Shown piece after piece: positions 6,823-12,791 of a stretch of 14,722 nt of DNA; within the stretch, counting starts at the first letter, position 1; each line of letters starts with the position of its first letter. Position numbers and translations under genes: made by a program. The stretch comes from Gammaproteobacteria bacterium (GTDB lineage: Bacteria; Pseudomonadota; Gammaproteobacteria; Burkholderiales; Thiobacillaceae). The stretch covers positions 1-14,722 of the forward strand of contig JAHJNP010000219.1 of NCBI GenBank assembly GCA_018820745.1, written 5' to 3'. The notes below the pieces were generated by a model. It made no database searches, was not told where the DNA came from, and was given only the letters and a program-made list of their open reading frames with translations.

Positions 6823-8181
6823 ATGTTCAGACTGGTGCGTTACTTTTCAGTGGCAAGCCTGGTTGCCATCCTCGCCACCATGCTCGTGCTGGTTTGGTTC
6901 TATCGGCAGCTGGCGATCGAAGGCATTTCCCAGTTGGCCGAACGGGGCAATCTGGTTCTGGCGCGAACTGCGCTGGCGCCAATGAAGCCCATGTTGCTCG
7001 ACCATCTACGCGCCACCGATCACCTGCGTCCGGACAGCCTGGTGCGCCAGCCGCTGCCGCCCGCTCTGGCCTATGCGATCCGGAACTTGTTGGTGGACAA
7101 GGCGGTGGTCAGGGTCAAGCTTCTCAACCGCCATGGCACGGTCGTCTACTCGAACCAGCATCTCCAGGTGGGCAGCGACCAGCGGAACAACCCCGGATTC
7201 AATGCCGCTGTCCGGGGCCGTGATGCCAACGACCTGGTCTACCGCGATAGCTTCAACAAATTCGACGGCGGCACCGAGGATGACAATCTGATGCACACCT
7301 ACCTGCCGATTCGGGACGGGCCGAACGGGCCGGTGCAAGGCGTGTTCGAGATCTATACCGATGTCAATCACCTTGCCCATCAGACCGAACGCACCGAATT
7401 CATGATCATACTGGCCGCCCTGATCATTCTGTCGGCGACGTATGGTGTGGTGGTGCTGATCGCATGGCGCGCCGGCAATATCATCGACCGGCAGCAAGCC
7501 ACCATACGGGAGCGGACAAGCACTCTGGAGGTGCTGTCCGCCCATATGCTGCTAAGCGATGAGTCGCACAAGAAGAAGATCGCCTTTGATCTGCATGAAG
7601 GGCTCGCACAGACCCTGAGCGCCATCAAACTGCATATTGAAAATCTCAATACTCATGGCAAAAATGACCGGACGGATGGGCAGTCGATCGATGCAATCAT
7701 CCCCATCTTGCGGGATGCCATTCAGGACGTGCGGACGATCGCAAGCGAGTTGCGGCCATCAAGCATCGACGACTTTGGCCTGCTGCCCACCCTACAGCTT
7801 TTGTGCCGAAAGTTCGAACAGCAGCATCCGTCGGTCAAGATCGAGCAGCAAATCCCCCTGCAGGAAAAGGACATCCCTGTGCAATTGAAGATCATCCTTT
7901 ACCGCATTGTCGAGTCCGTTCTGGATGATATGACGCGGTACACCGATACGGGCCTGATCGCACTCTCCGTGTGGCGCGACGGCAATGTTCTCAATCTGAT
8001 GATCGATGACACGGCTGCCGGAGTGCTCGACAGTACTTCGATTCCGCTAGCCAACATCAACCCGCAACTGAGCAAGGGATTCGCCCGGATGGAAGAATTG
8101 GCGACATTGTCCGGTGGGACCTTCAGTGCATCGCATCATGCCGGACGCGGAGCGACGCTGCATGCTTCCTGGAATATCTGA
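6823..8181 (+). CDS. Membrane sensor histidine kinase, HisKA_3 (NarX/DegS) type, with divergent ATPase domain
   Basis: The 452-residue protein has a transmembrane helix at about 9-28, a periplasmic sensor region at about 29-192 (Cache-like in layout, with RVKLLNRHGTVVYSN and a final VFEIYTDV), and a second helix at about 193-215. A coiled linker leads to a HisKA_3 dimerisation helix with the phospho-acceptor H258 in KKIAFDLHEGLAQTL. The catalytic domain departs from the norm. The N-box (RIVESVLDDMTRYTDTG) lacks the usual Asn, the DxGxG box reads DDTAAG, and the later glycine box is reduced to KGFARMEEL. It may be a weak kinase, a phosphatase or a pseudokinase. ATG at 6823 is preceded by GGAAGGGG at 8 nt spacing; an in-frame ATG at 6805 is possible but has a poorer ribosome-binding site. 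The partner is presumably the divergent regulator at 5747-6493. Confidence 0.85.
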   Translation: MFRLVRYFSVASLVAILATMLVLVWFYRQLAIEGISQLAERGNLVLARTALAPMKPMLLDHLRATDHLRPDSLVRQPLPPALAYAIRNLLVDKAVVRVKLLNRHGTVVYSNQHLQVGSDQRNNPGFNAAVRGRDANDLVYRDSFNKFDGGTEDDNLMHTYLPIRDGPNGPVQGVFEIYTDVNHLAHQTERTEFMIILAALIILSATYGVVVLIAWRAGNIIDRQQATIRERTSTLEVLSAHMLLSDESHKKKIAFDLHEGLAQTLSAIKLHIENLNTHGKNDRTDGQSIDAIIPILRDAIQDVRTIASELRPSSIDDFGLLPTLQLLCRKFEQQHPSVKIEQQIPLQEKDIPVQLKIILYRIVESVLDDMTRYTDTGLIALSVWRDGNVLNLMIDDTAAGVLDSTSIPLANINPQLSKGFARMEELATLSGGTFSASHHAGRGATLHASWNI

Positions 8182-8528
8182 ATCCCCTGTGGCGACAGAT
8201 ACCGAATTGACTGCATGCACGCGTGCGCGCCGGTCTGGGCTGCTTGTGATGGCTGCGCTGTGCCTCGCATACATTTCAGTCCTTTTTTGTAACGGGATAT
8301 CTCGCATAGCGATCTCCAGTTCAACATGACCGGCGGAATCCGAATCAACCTGGTATGGCCATTTCAGTGGGCTGGCTTTGACTCATCGAAGGTGAAATTT
8401 TCTGGGCCAAACCTGGGCCAAATCAGTGTCGCATCTAGTTGCATGCAGCTGCGGATCGTGTATAGTAACTAACTGTTTTTATTGGTGCTTTGTGAAACCC
8501 ATCCCGACAGAATAGCCAGGAAATCCTG
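8182..8528. other. Non-coding stretch between the kinase and the tRNA-derived repeat
   Basis: No supported gene lies here. Two adjacent copies of CTGGGCCAAA (8401-8420) lie about 110 nt before the tRNA-Asn remnant. Short direct repeats beside attachment sites are sometimes recombinase or excisionase binding sites, but no recombinase gene is nearby, so this is only a possibility. I did not find a clear terminator for the kinase gene; the T6 run in CCTTTTTTG at about 8281 has no convincing stem before it. Confidence 0.3.
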
Positions 8529-8613
8529 CTGTTAATCCGCAGGTCCCTGGTTCGAGCCCAGGTCGGGGAGCCAAATACCAAGAGCCCTGCAGCGATGCGG
8601 GGCTTTTCAATTC
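8529..8613 (+). repeat. tRNA-Asn(GTT) 3'-half remnant plus terminator, copy 1 (attachment-site-like)
   Basis: CTGTTAA at 8529-8535 is the anticodon loop of tRNA-Asn (anticodon GTT). It is followed by TCCGC, an intact T arm (CCTGG-TTCGAGC-CCAGG), the acceptor strand TCGGGGAG and an encoded CCA ending at 8573. The 5' half is missing: the bases before the loop do not pair with TCCGC and no D arm is found upstream. A 3' tRNA half starting in the anticodon loop is the typical footprint of tyrosine-recombinase integration into a tRNA gene. A diverged second copy lies 1072 bp downstream. Confidence 0.75.
8583..8608 (+). terminator. Intrinsic terminator carried with tRNA-Asn remnant 1
   Basis: AGCCCTGC (8583-8590) pairs with GCGGGGCT (8597-8604), with one G-U pair and a 6-nt loop, followed by TTTTC. 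It has the usual position of a terminator just after a tRNA gene, and is repeated after the second remnant. Confidence 0.7.
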
Positions 8614-8795
8614 TGATCCACCGTAGCCAGGTCGCAGCCCGCCACAGCACTTCCCAAGCGGGCCGCAGACTCAGCCAGGTGATCGGATGCCAGGTGGGTG
8701 AGCATGCCGTTCCACCATTGAAGCCGTTCTCCAGCCGCATGGGCGCTGCAGTTCGTGATCCCAGTGGGTTTTAACTAAATCAAGGAGTAACGAGA

Positions 8796-9335
8796 GTGAC
8801 CAACGCACAACGCCGAGCAGCATTGCACGCCAGCCGCAAGGCTGAAGTGGATTCGTTGCGTAACGACACCACACCAGAGCCAACGCCCAGCGGCGCGTTC
8901 CGCCCGCATGAGGCTGGCGCGTATTACCTCGCCGACGTGGGCACTGTCGGCACGTTCAAGATGTTCGCCAGGGACCTCAAGCCGCCCGTTTACACCTACG
9001 GCATCACCACCATTCGTTTTGAACTGGATCCTGATACCGGCAAATGGGTCTGGTTTGATGGCGAGAGAAATCATTCCCCGCGCAAGACCCAGGATGGTTG
9101 GCGTCTTGGCAGCAGGCGCTTGCACGACACACGCGAAGGCGCAGAGGCCGAGGTTCAGCGCGAGATGGTCAAGAACGGCGACCGGGTGACCAAGGTGCAT
9201 GACCTGCCCGACGATATGGCTGCGCTGAAGAAGATCCGTAGCGCACACCATCCAGACCGCAACCCCGACTCCGACGGCGATCTCTATCAGGCGGTCGTCG
9301 AGAAGCTGGACAGGATGCGCACGGCGACCCAGTGA
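8796..9335 (+). CDS. Hypothetical protein with a C-terminal J-domain-like HPD segment
   Basis: This 179-residue soluble protein starts at GTG (8796), supported by AAGGAG 8 nt upstream. Its C-terminus (about 142-175) resembles helices II and III of a DnaJ J-domain around an HPD motif at 152-154 ([12 protein letters not shown], then [12 protein letters not shown]). Helix I is absent or unrecognisable. The HPD loop is the part of a J-domain that stimulates Hsp70 ATPase, so contact with DnaK is possible but not shown. The middle (about 45-130) is an unrecognised domain with aromatic beta-type segments ([23 protein letters not shown]), and the first 25 residues are basic. It lies between the two tRNA-Asn remnants, in the same direction as the next gene, 31 nt away. 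It is probably cargo of an integrated element. Confidence 0.75.
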   Translation: MTNAQRRAALHASRKAEVDSLRNDTTPEPTPSGAFRPHEAGAYYLADVGTVGTFKMFARDLKPPVYTYGITTIRFELDPDTGKWVWFDGERNHSPRKTQDGWRLGSRRLHDTREGAEAEVQREMVKNGDRVTKVHDLPDDMAALKKIRSAHHPDRNPDSDGDLYQAVVEKLDRMRTATQ

Positions 9336-9366
9336 ACCATACCGAAGTCTGACCGGGTCTAAGGCC

Positions 9367-9606
9367 TTGCAAGAAAGCCAGCCCAACAATCCACTCCACG
9401 GCGTCACGCTCGAACAGTTATTGAACGAACTGGTTGCGTTCTATGGTTGGGATGCGTTGGGGCAGAAAATTGCGATCCGCTGCTTCACCCATGACCCGAG
9501 TATTGCGTCGAGCCTCAAGTTTCTTCGGCGTACCCCGTGGGCACGGGAGCGCGTGGAATCTCTGTATATCGAAATGGCACGAAGCATCGGTACCAAGCAG
9601 CTGTAA
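9367..9606 (+). CDS. VF530/DUF2132 family protein
   Basis: This 79-residue protein matches the small VF530 (DUF2132) family closely: [44 protein letters not shown], and RERVESLYI. The family has a compact helical fold and has been suggested to bind DNA; the cellular role is not established. The start is uncertain. The reading begins at TTG (9367) with only a weak AAGG nearby, just before the conserved NNPLHG. It follows the HPD-motif gene by 31 nt. Unusually, its last codons and TAA stop lie inside the tRNA-Asn remnant at 9601, so the end of the gene may have been created or trimmed by integration. The family is usually about this length, so little if anything is missing. Confidence 0.85.
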   Translation: MQESQPNNPLHGVTLEQLLNELVAFYGWDALGQKIAIRCFTHDPSIASSLKFLRRTPWARERVESLYIEMARSIGTKQL

Positions 9607-9684
9607 TCCGCAGATCCCTGATTCGAGTCCAGGTTGGGGAGCCATATATCAAGAGCCCTGCAGCAATGCGGGGCTTTTCAATTC
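9601..9684 (+). repeat. tRNA-Asn 3'-half remnant plus terminator, copy 2 (attachment-site-like)
   Basis: This copy is colinear with 8529-8613 from the anticodon loop to the terminator. It lacks one T in the loop (CTGTAA instead of CTGTTAA) and has several transition changes, such as TTCGAGT for TTCGAGC and TTGGGGAG for TCGGGGAG. The T-arm stem now has a mismatch, so the copy cannot be a working tRNA part. It lies at the right-hand end of the segment holding the HPD-motif and VF530 genes. Confidence 0.75.
9654..9678 (+). terminator. Intrinsic terminator carried with tRNA-Asn remnant 2
   Basis: AGCCCTGC (9654-9661) and GCGGGGCT (9668-9675) form the same stem as after remnant 1, followed by TTTTC. 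It probably now ends transcription of the VF530 gene. Confidence 0.7.
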
Positions 9685-9740
9685 CAGCGAGGCAGTCGTG
9701 CTCAGTTTCTAATTGCGAAGCTGACCCCTTATATTCCTTC

Positions 9741-9790
9741 AATGCTATTGAAATAGACCTGACCCCGTGCACGCGGACCTGACCCCGTGC
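9741..9790. repeat. Left copy of 30-bp direct repeat with two GACCTGACCCCGTGCACGCG units
   Basis: The segment 9741-9770 (AATGCTATTGAAATAGACCT followed by GACCCCGTGC) recurs at 11461-11490 in the same orientation with two mismatches. Here a 20-bp unit ending TGACCCCGTGCACGCG is present twice in tandem. Just before it, TTCAATGCTATTGAA can form a small hairpin, and GCTGACCCCTTAT is a related word. From memory, TGACCCC-rich words like these occur near REP-associated tyrosine transposase loci; no such transposase is in this window. The remaining 9791-9904 shows no gene. Confidence 0.7.
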
Positions 9791-9904
9791 ACGCGCCCCA
9801 GCACGTCGGTCTAGAAAGCAGACGCTCAACGTGGTGTTGGGACCCCTGCGCGTTTTTTTGTGCAGATCGCCTCGAACAAAGGGGTAGGTTGCACTCGCGT
9901 CATA

Positions 9905-10786
9905 TCATCCTGCCTCCTTTACTAACAGGAGGATGGCAGCCGCTGTTGCATTAATTGCATATTCCGCTTTGGCTTCAGTTACGTCGCGGGAGTTCAACCC
10001 CGCTCCGTGCGACTTGCTTAATCTGTTTCGGATGGTTGCCACGAGAACGAGAGGCTGTTCGAAGAATGGCTCAAGCCCAGCGTTTGTAACGACCGTTTTT
10101 AGAAGTGGCGACGCAGTGTCCGTTGCGCTGTACGCCCATTTTTTACGCGCGCAGATAACCTTCAGTACACTTTCAAATGCGCTTCCGCACTTGGTAAGAC
10201 AATCTCCATAGTCAGACTTTCGAAAATCCTCGAGTGCTTCAAGAAATTCCCTGTTCGCAGCGCCAAATTCCGATCCACGAAGTAACTGAAGTGCTGGTTC
10301 GATGGCGCTGCTGTGAACAACTTCGGAGTCTTTCCGAATAACTTGGGGATAGGCCGTTAACGTGGTGGTCGCGTAGGGACCATCTTTACCTTCGGTCCAA
10401 ACGAACTCGGTGACTGCGTAAGGCAAGTCATCTTGTCGAAAAAACTCATTTATGTCTTCGACAAGATTGCCTCTACTAGCCGCATGGAAGTACGCTTGCG
10501 TGGGAAAGATATACTCAAGAAAGTCCAGGAAGTGCACATCATCGCAGCCACTTAAGAACGCTATGGCATCGATCATTGGGGAGTCGGTCTTGGTGTTTGA
10601 AAGACGTGATCGGCCGTGGAGATATGTCAGCTTTGAATGGATTTCGTGCCAGAAGTTGCTTCCATCGAACAGGTCTCGGCAACGCATAAAGACCCTGGTG
10701 CGAAACGACTCCGTTAGTGGCTTTGCGAGTTTTGATTGCGTAGCTGTTCTCTTTGAGAACACCTTGAATAGCGCAGAAAAAGGCAT
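9905..10786 (-). CDS. AbiJ-like abortive-infection family protein (putative)
   Basis: The 293-residue protein has the layout I associate with AbiJ-type proteins. An N-terminal domain (about 1-65) has FSKR near the start and FWHEIHSKL at about 46-54. A linker follows, then a C-terminal helical domain (about 175-290) with REFLEALEDFRKSDYGDCLTK, GSAFESVLKVICARKKW, a conserved-looking IRNRLSKSHGAG loop, and AEYAINATAAAILLLV. Similar C-terminal domains are found in phage-defence proteins annotated as abortive infection and in the STM4504/CBY_0614 group. No signal peptide or membrane segment is seen. ATG at 10786 has a weak ribosome-binding site, but the FSKR region supports it. It is 51 nt downstream of a membrane-protein gene, with lower GC than the flanks, and the pair is bracketed by direct repeats. 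Family assignment is from pattern memory. Confidence 0.6.
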   Translation of the reverse strand: MPFSALFKVFSKRTATQSKLAKPLTESFRTRVFMRCRDLFDGSNFWHEIHSKLTYLHGRSRLSNTKTDSPMIDAIAFLSGCDDVHFLDFLEYIFPTQAYFHAASRGNLVEDINEFFRQDDLPYAVTEFVWTEGKDGPYATTTLTAYPQVIRKDSEVVHSSAIEPALQLLRGSEFGAANREFLEALEDFRKSDYGDCLTKCGSAFESVLKVICARKKWAYSATDTASPLLKTVVTNAGLEPFFEQPLVLVATIRNRLSKSHGAGLNSRDVTEAKAEYAINATAAAILLLVKEAG

Positions 10787-10837
10787 ATCGGCTAATTGCT
10801 CACCCCAAAGTCGCGTTCATGGCATTGTTGCTGCGCA

Positions 10838-11389
10838 CTAAATTGAGAGACCAATTGCAAACAACGCAGCGACGGCAAGCACAACATGCAACGCATTGAA
10901 GGCTATCTGAAAACAGAACATTCTCACAAAGCGCTTGTCACCCGAGACGTAGTCCACGAGGCCACGTTCGCCCCCCTTTCGCACAAACGTGGACAATGGC
11001 CAAAGAAAGGGTTCTGCCAACTCTTGAGCTAGCTGCCTTGGCTCAATGGTCATCTGGTTTATTAACCGCTGACCGGCCTCGGAATTGAGCAGGGCCTCGG
11101 TTTCTTTGAGAGTATTTACACCAGCGACAACAGCCATGCCGACTTGCTTGCTCAGTGCGCCAAATAGAAGCGAAAGGGTAAATAGGACAACCGACGTTTT
11201 GATGCCATCGAGCGAGGATATCTTTGCTACGGAATCCAGGTTGCTTACCACCACAGCCACGATTGCAGCGACGCCTCCAATAGTCCAGGTCGTGGACCTC
11301 TCGAGTGCTTCGCCAACCTCGATGGTGCTGCGCCAGATGAACTTCTTGAACACGTGCTCGGCGCGAATGACAGTATCTTCGTCCCTCAT
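10838..11389 (-). CDS. Small multi-pass membrane protein, partner of the AbiJ-like gene
   Basis: I do not recognise a family. The 183-residue protein has a charged N-terminal cytoplasmic segment (1-33), hydrophobic helices at about 34-52 and 63-92, a soluble loop at about 93-150 rich in Glu, Gln and Pro, and a long C-terminal hydrophobic stretch (about 155-183) that could be one or two helices. AAAGGA precedes the ATG at 11389. It is the first gene of a two-gene minus-strand unit with the AbiJ-like protein (51-nt gap). In phage-defence modules a small membrane protein beside a cytoplasmic sensor often acts as a pore-forming or anchoring effector. That role is an inference from context; nothing in the sequence proves it. 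Confidence 0.7.
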   Translation of the reverse strand: MRDEDTVIRAEHVFKKFIWRSTIEVGEALERSTTWTIGGVAAIVAVVVSNLDSVAKISSLDGIKTSVVLFTLSLLFGALSKQVGMAVVAGVNTLKETEALLNSEAGQRLINQMTIEPRQLAQELAEPFLWPLSTFVRKGGERGLVDYVSGDKRFVRMFCFQIAFNALHVVLAVAALFAIGLSI

Positions 11390-11460
11390 TTTTTTTCCTT
11401 TATGCCCAACAGTTATTCACCAGAACGGTCGGTCAGTCACAACAGCCAGATTGTTCGCCC

Positions 11461-11563
11461 AATGCTACTGGAATAGACCTGACCCCGTGCTGTGTGACCC
11501 CGTGCTGTGGACCTGACCCCGTGCTGTGACCCCGTGCTGTGACCCCGTGCTGTGACCCCGTGC
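11461..11563. repeat. Right copy of 30-bp direct repeat with six TGACCCCGTGC units
   Basis: The segment 11461-11490 matches 9741-9770 at 28 of 30 positions. TGACCCCGTGC then recurs at 11480, 11495, 11514, 11527, 11540 and 11553. The last four starts are exactly 13 nt apart (unit ACCCCGTGCTGTG), which looks like replication slippage. The repeats sit in the 232-nt gap before the membrane-protein gene (11390-11621), where I see no gene. They are too short and lack the spacers of a CRISPR array. Confidence 0.8.
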
Positions 11564-11621
11564 TGCGCGCCGGGGCTTCGGGCGGCGTGGATACGCGGAT
11601 AGCCAGAACTTGAGACCTCGG

Positions 11622-12308
11622 CTACGTTTTTGGCTTGTATTTGGCTTGATCGAAGTCACTTACGTCGAACTCAAAAGTAGGAGCACCTTCTTGGTAAACA
11701 TTCACCGCGATCCGTACACGCTTAGCTTTCAACATATTCTCTACAAAGCGACCATAGTTCTGGATAAAGATCACCTCGGAACTATTGTCTTCTGGCTCAA
11801 TTGCCGAAAAGGTCAACGCTGGCCCGTCGTCAAATCTAATTAATACATTACAGCCATCGTAAGAATTACAGAGCAATTGGCCCTTCTCGATTCTGAAGAA
11901 CAGATCCTTTCCCCATCGGGGGTGAGTTCTAAGTGATAGTGTTGCGTGTTGCTCACCTGAGTAAGGAAAGTCAAAATTAACCGTATTGGTGCTCGACACG
12001 TAAGCCCTATAAACAGTGCCTTTCCCCATGTCATCACTGTTTTGATAGTAGGACCACTGCGAACCCGGCAGACTTTGTGTCCCTACAGATGCTGTGGCCG
12101 CTGACGCGTCGCTCGAGGGCCTTGACGAGGTCACAGGCGAAGAAAATATGCTCGAAAATATCAAGATGATGATAACGCCCAAGAATGCCACCCCAATAAG
12201 CGTGCCGCATCCCATGGGCTTTTCCGCGACTCTAGCTCCGCACTTTGGGCACGTTTCTGCTTTTGAGCTTACCTCCGCACCACATTCCTTGCACTTGATT
12301 AGCGCCAT
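11622..12308 (-). CDS. Zinc-ribbon single-pass membrane protein of unknown function
   Basis: The 228-residue protein begins with a zinc-ribbon (CKECGAEVSSKAETCPKCGA: Cys at 6, 9, 20 and 23), followed by a transmembrane helix at about 35-52 (IGVAFLGVIIILIFSSIF) and a Ser/Thr/Ala-rich linker to about 78. The C-terminal domain (about 80-225) looks beta-rich: WSYYQNSDDMGKGTVYRAYV, TLSLRTHPRWGKDLFFRI, CNSYDGCNVLIRFDDG, and FEFDVSDFD. Its closing strand pattern recalls small domains found in secreted or membrane-tethered stress proteins, but I cannot name a family. The zinc-ribbon lies on the N-terminal side, so orientation across the membrane is not obvious. ATG at 12308 follows GGGGGA at normal spacing. 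Codon use and GC resemble the AbiJ-like pair rather than the flanking operons, suggesting the same accessory region. Confidence 0.75.
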   Translation of the reverse strand: MALIKCKECGAEVSSKAETCPKCGARVAEKPMGCGTLIGVAFLGVIIILIFSSIFSSPVTSSRPSSDASAATASVGTQSLPGSQWSYYQNSDDMGKGTVYRAYVSSTNTVNFDFPYSGEQHATLSLRTHPRWGKDLFFRIEKGQLLCNSYDGCNVLIRFDDGPALTFSAIEPEDNSSEVIFIQNYGRFVENMLKAKRVRIAVNVYQEGAPTFEFDVSDFDQAKYKPKT

Positions 12309-12381
12309 ACCCCATCCCCCTTTTGTTAGTTTTTGCCGGTCAAATTCAGCGCTAACAAGCTTACAACAACTTGCATGGTCG

Positions 12382-12570
12382 CCTCGCAGCCTTCATCAGC
12401 CCAAAGCCTACCTAGTGCGGGATATGGGGTCGGACACGATATTCCCGCTTCTTTCAAAAAATGCACTAGACCGCTTCGGGTGGGAGCACACATTCGAAAA
12501 GATGGAAGAGGCCGTTCGGCGCCGTCTAGCGGCTTATGACTGGGCTTGGTTGCACAACGGACATGAGTGA
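12382..12570 (+). pseudogene. Possible 3' fragment of an unidentified gene
   Basis: The plus-strand reading frame ending at the TGA at 12568-12570 gives a protein-like C-terminus (AYLVRDMGSDTIFPLL, then NALDRFGWEHTFEKMEEAV and RRRLAAYDWAWLHNGHE). It has a balanced amino-acid composition unlike the low-complexity shadow frames elsewhere. Upstream the same frame runs into the antisense of the zinc-ribbon gene and has no credible start. It could be the tail of a gene cut by an insertion, or chance. I recognise no family. Confidence 0.3.
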
Positions 12571-12668
12571 TTTGTCTCGCCTTTGGCCAAACATGAGACG
12601 TTAGCGAAAACTGTCGGGGCTTCCGCTTAGGATCGGTTAGGGCAAAGTTGCTGGACGCAGCCATTGAG

Positions 12669-12692
12669 CTTGCCCCGGCAAGCCGGGGCAAG
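12669..12692. repeat. Perfect 10-bp stem palindrome
   Basis: CTTGCCCCGG, a CAAG loop and CCGGGGCAAG form a perfect hairpin. It lies about 100 nt downstream of the stomatin stop codon. Without a T-run it is not a classic intrinsic terminator; it may be a REP-like extragenic palindrome or a transcript-stabilising stem. Confidence 0.6.
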
Positions 12693-12791
12693 TCCCCACG
12701 AGAAAGGGTTGTATATCTTTCGCACCCGCTACCGCCAAGGATGCACGGATCTTTGTCAGTTATGAGCTAAGCCTCAGGACTTCAGGTTTGT

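Larger units (their letters stand above)
12309..12791. other. Gene-poor stretch between accessory region and stomatin operon
   Basis: No intact gene is supported in these 483 nt. It contains a possible coding relic at 12382-12570, a hairpin-forming word at 12574-12599 (GTCTC and GAGAC around TTGGCCAA), a 7-bp inverted pair CGCTAAC near 12343 and GTTAGCG near 12600, and a strong palindrome at 12669-12692. The stretch probably marks the boundary between the accessory insertion and the conserved operon. Confidence 0.5.

Noticed and set aside
8529..8573. Calling a complete tRNA-Asn gene
   Set aside because: Only the anticodon loop onward is present; the D arm and 5' acceptor strand are missing, and the bases before the loop do not pair.
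8435..8740. Minus-strand frame encoding GSPTWARTRDLR, and its counterpart at 9515-9829
   Set aside because: These are translations of the reverse strand of tRNA 3' ends, a well-known artefact, and here they cover the two tRNA-Asn remnants.
11476..11565. Tandem TGACCCCGTGC units considered as a CRISPR array
   Set aside because: The units are 11-13 bp with no unique spacers, and no cas genes are in the window.
12343..12606. CGCTAAC and GTTAGCG pair considered as an integron attC site
   Set aside because: The 260-bp span is far longer than known attC sites, and the core words do not fit RYYYAAC and GTTRRRY.
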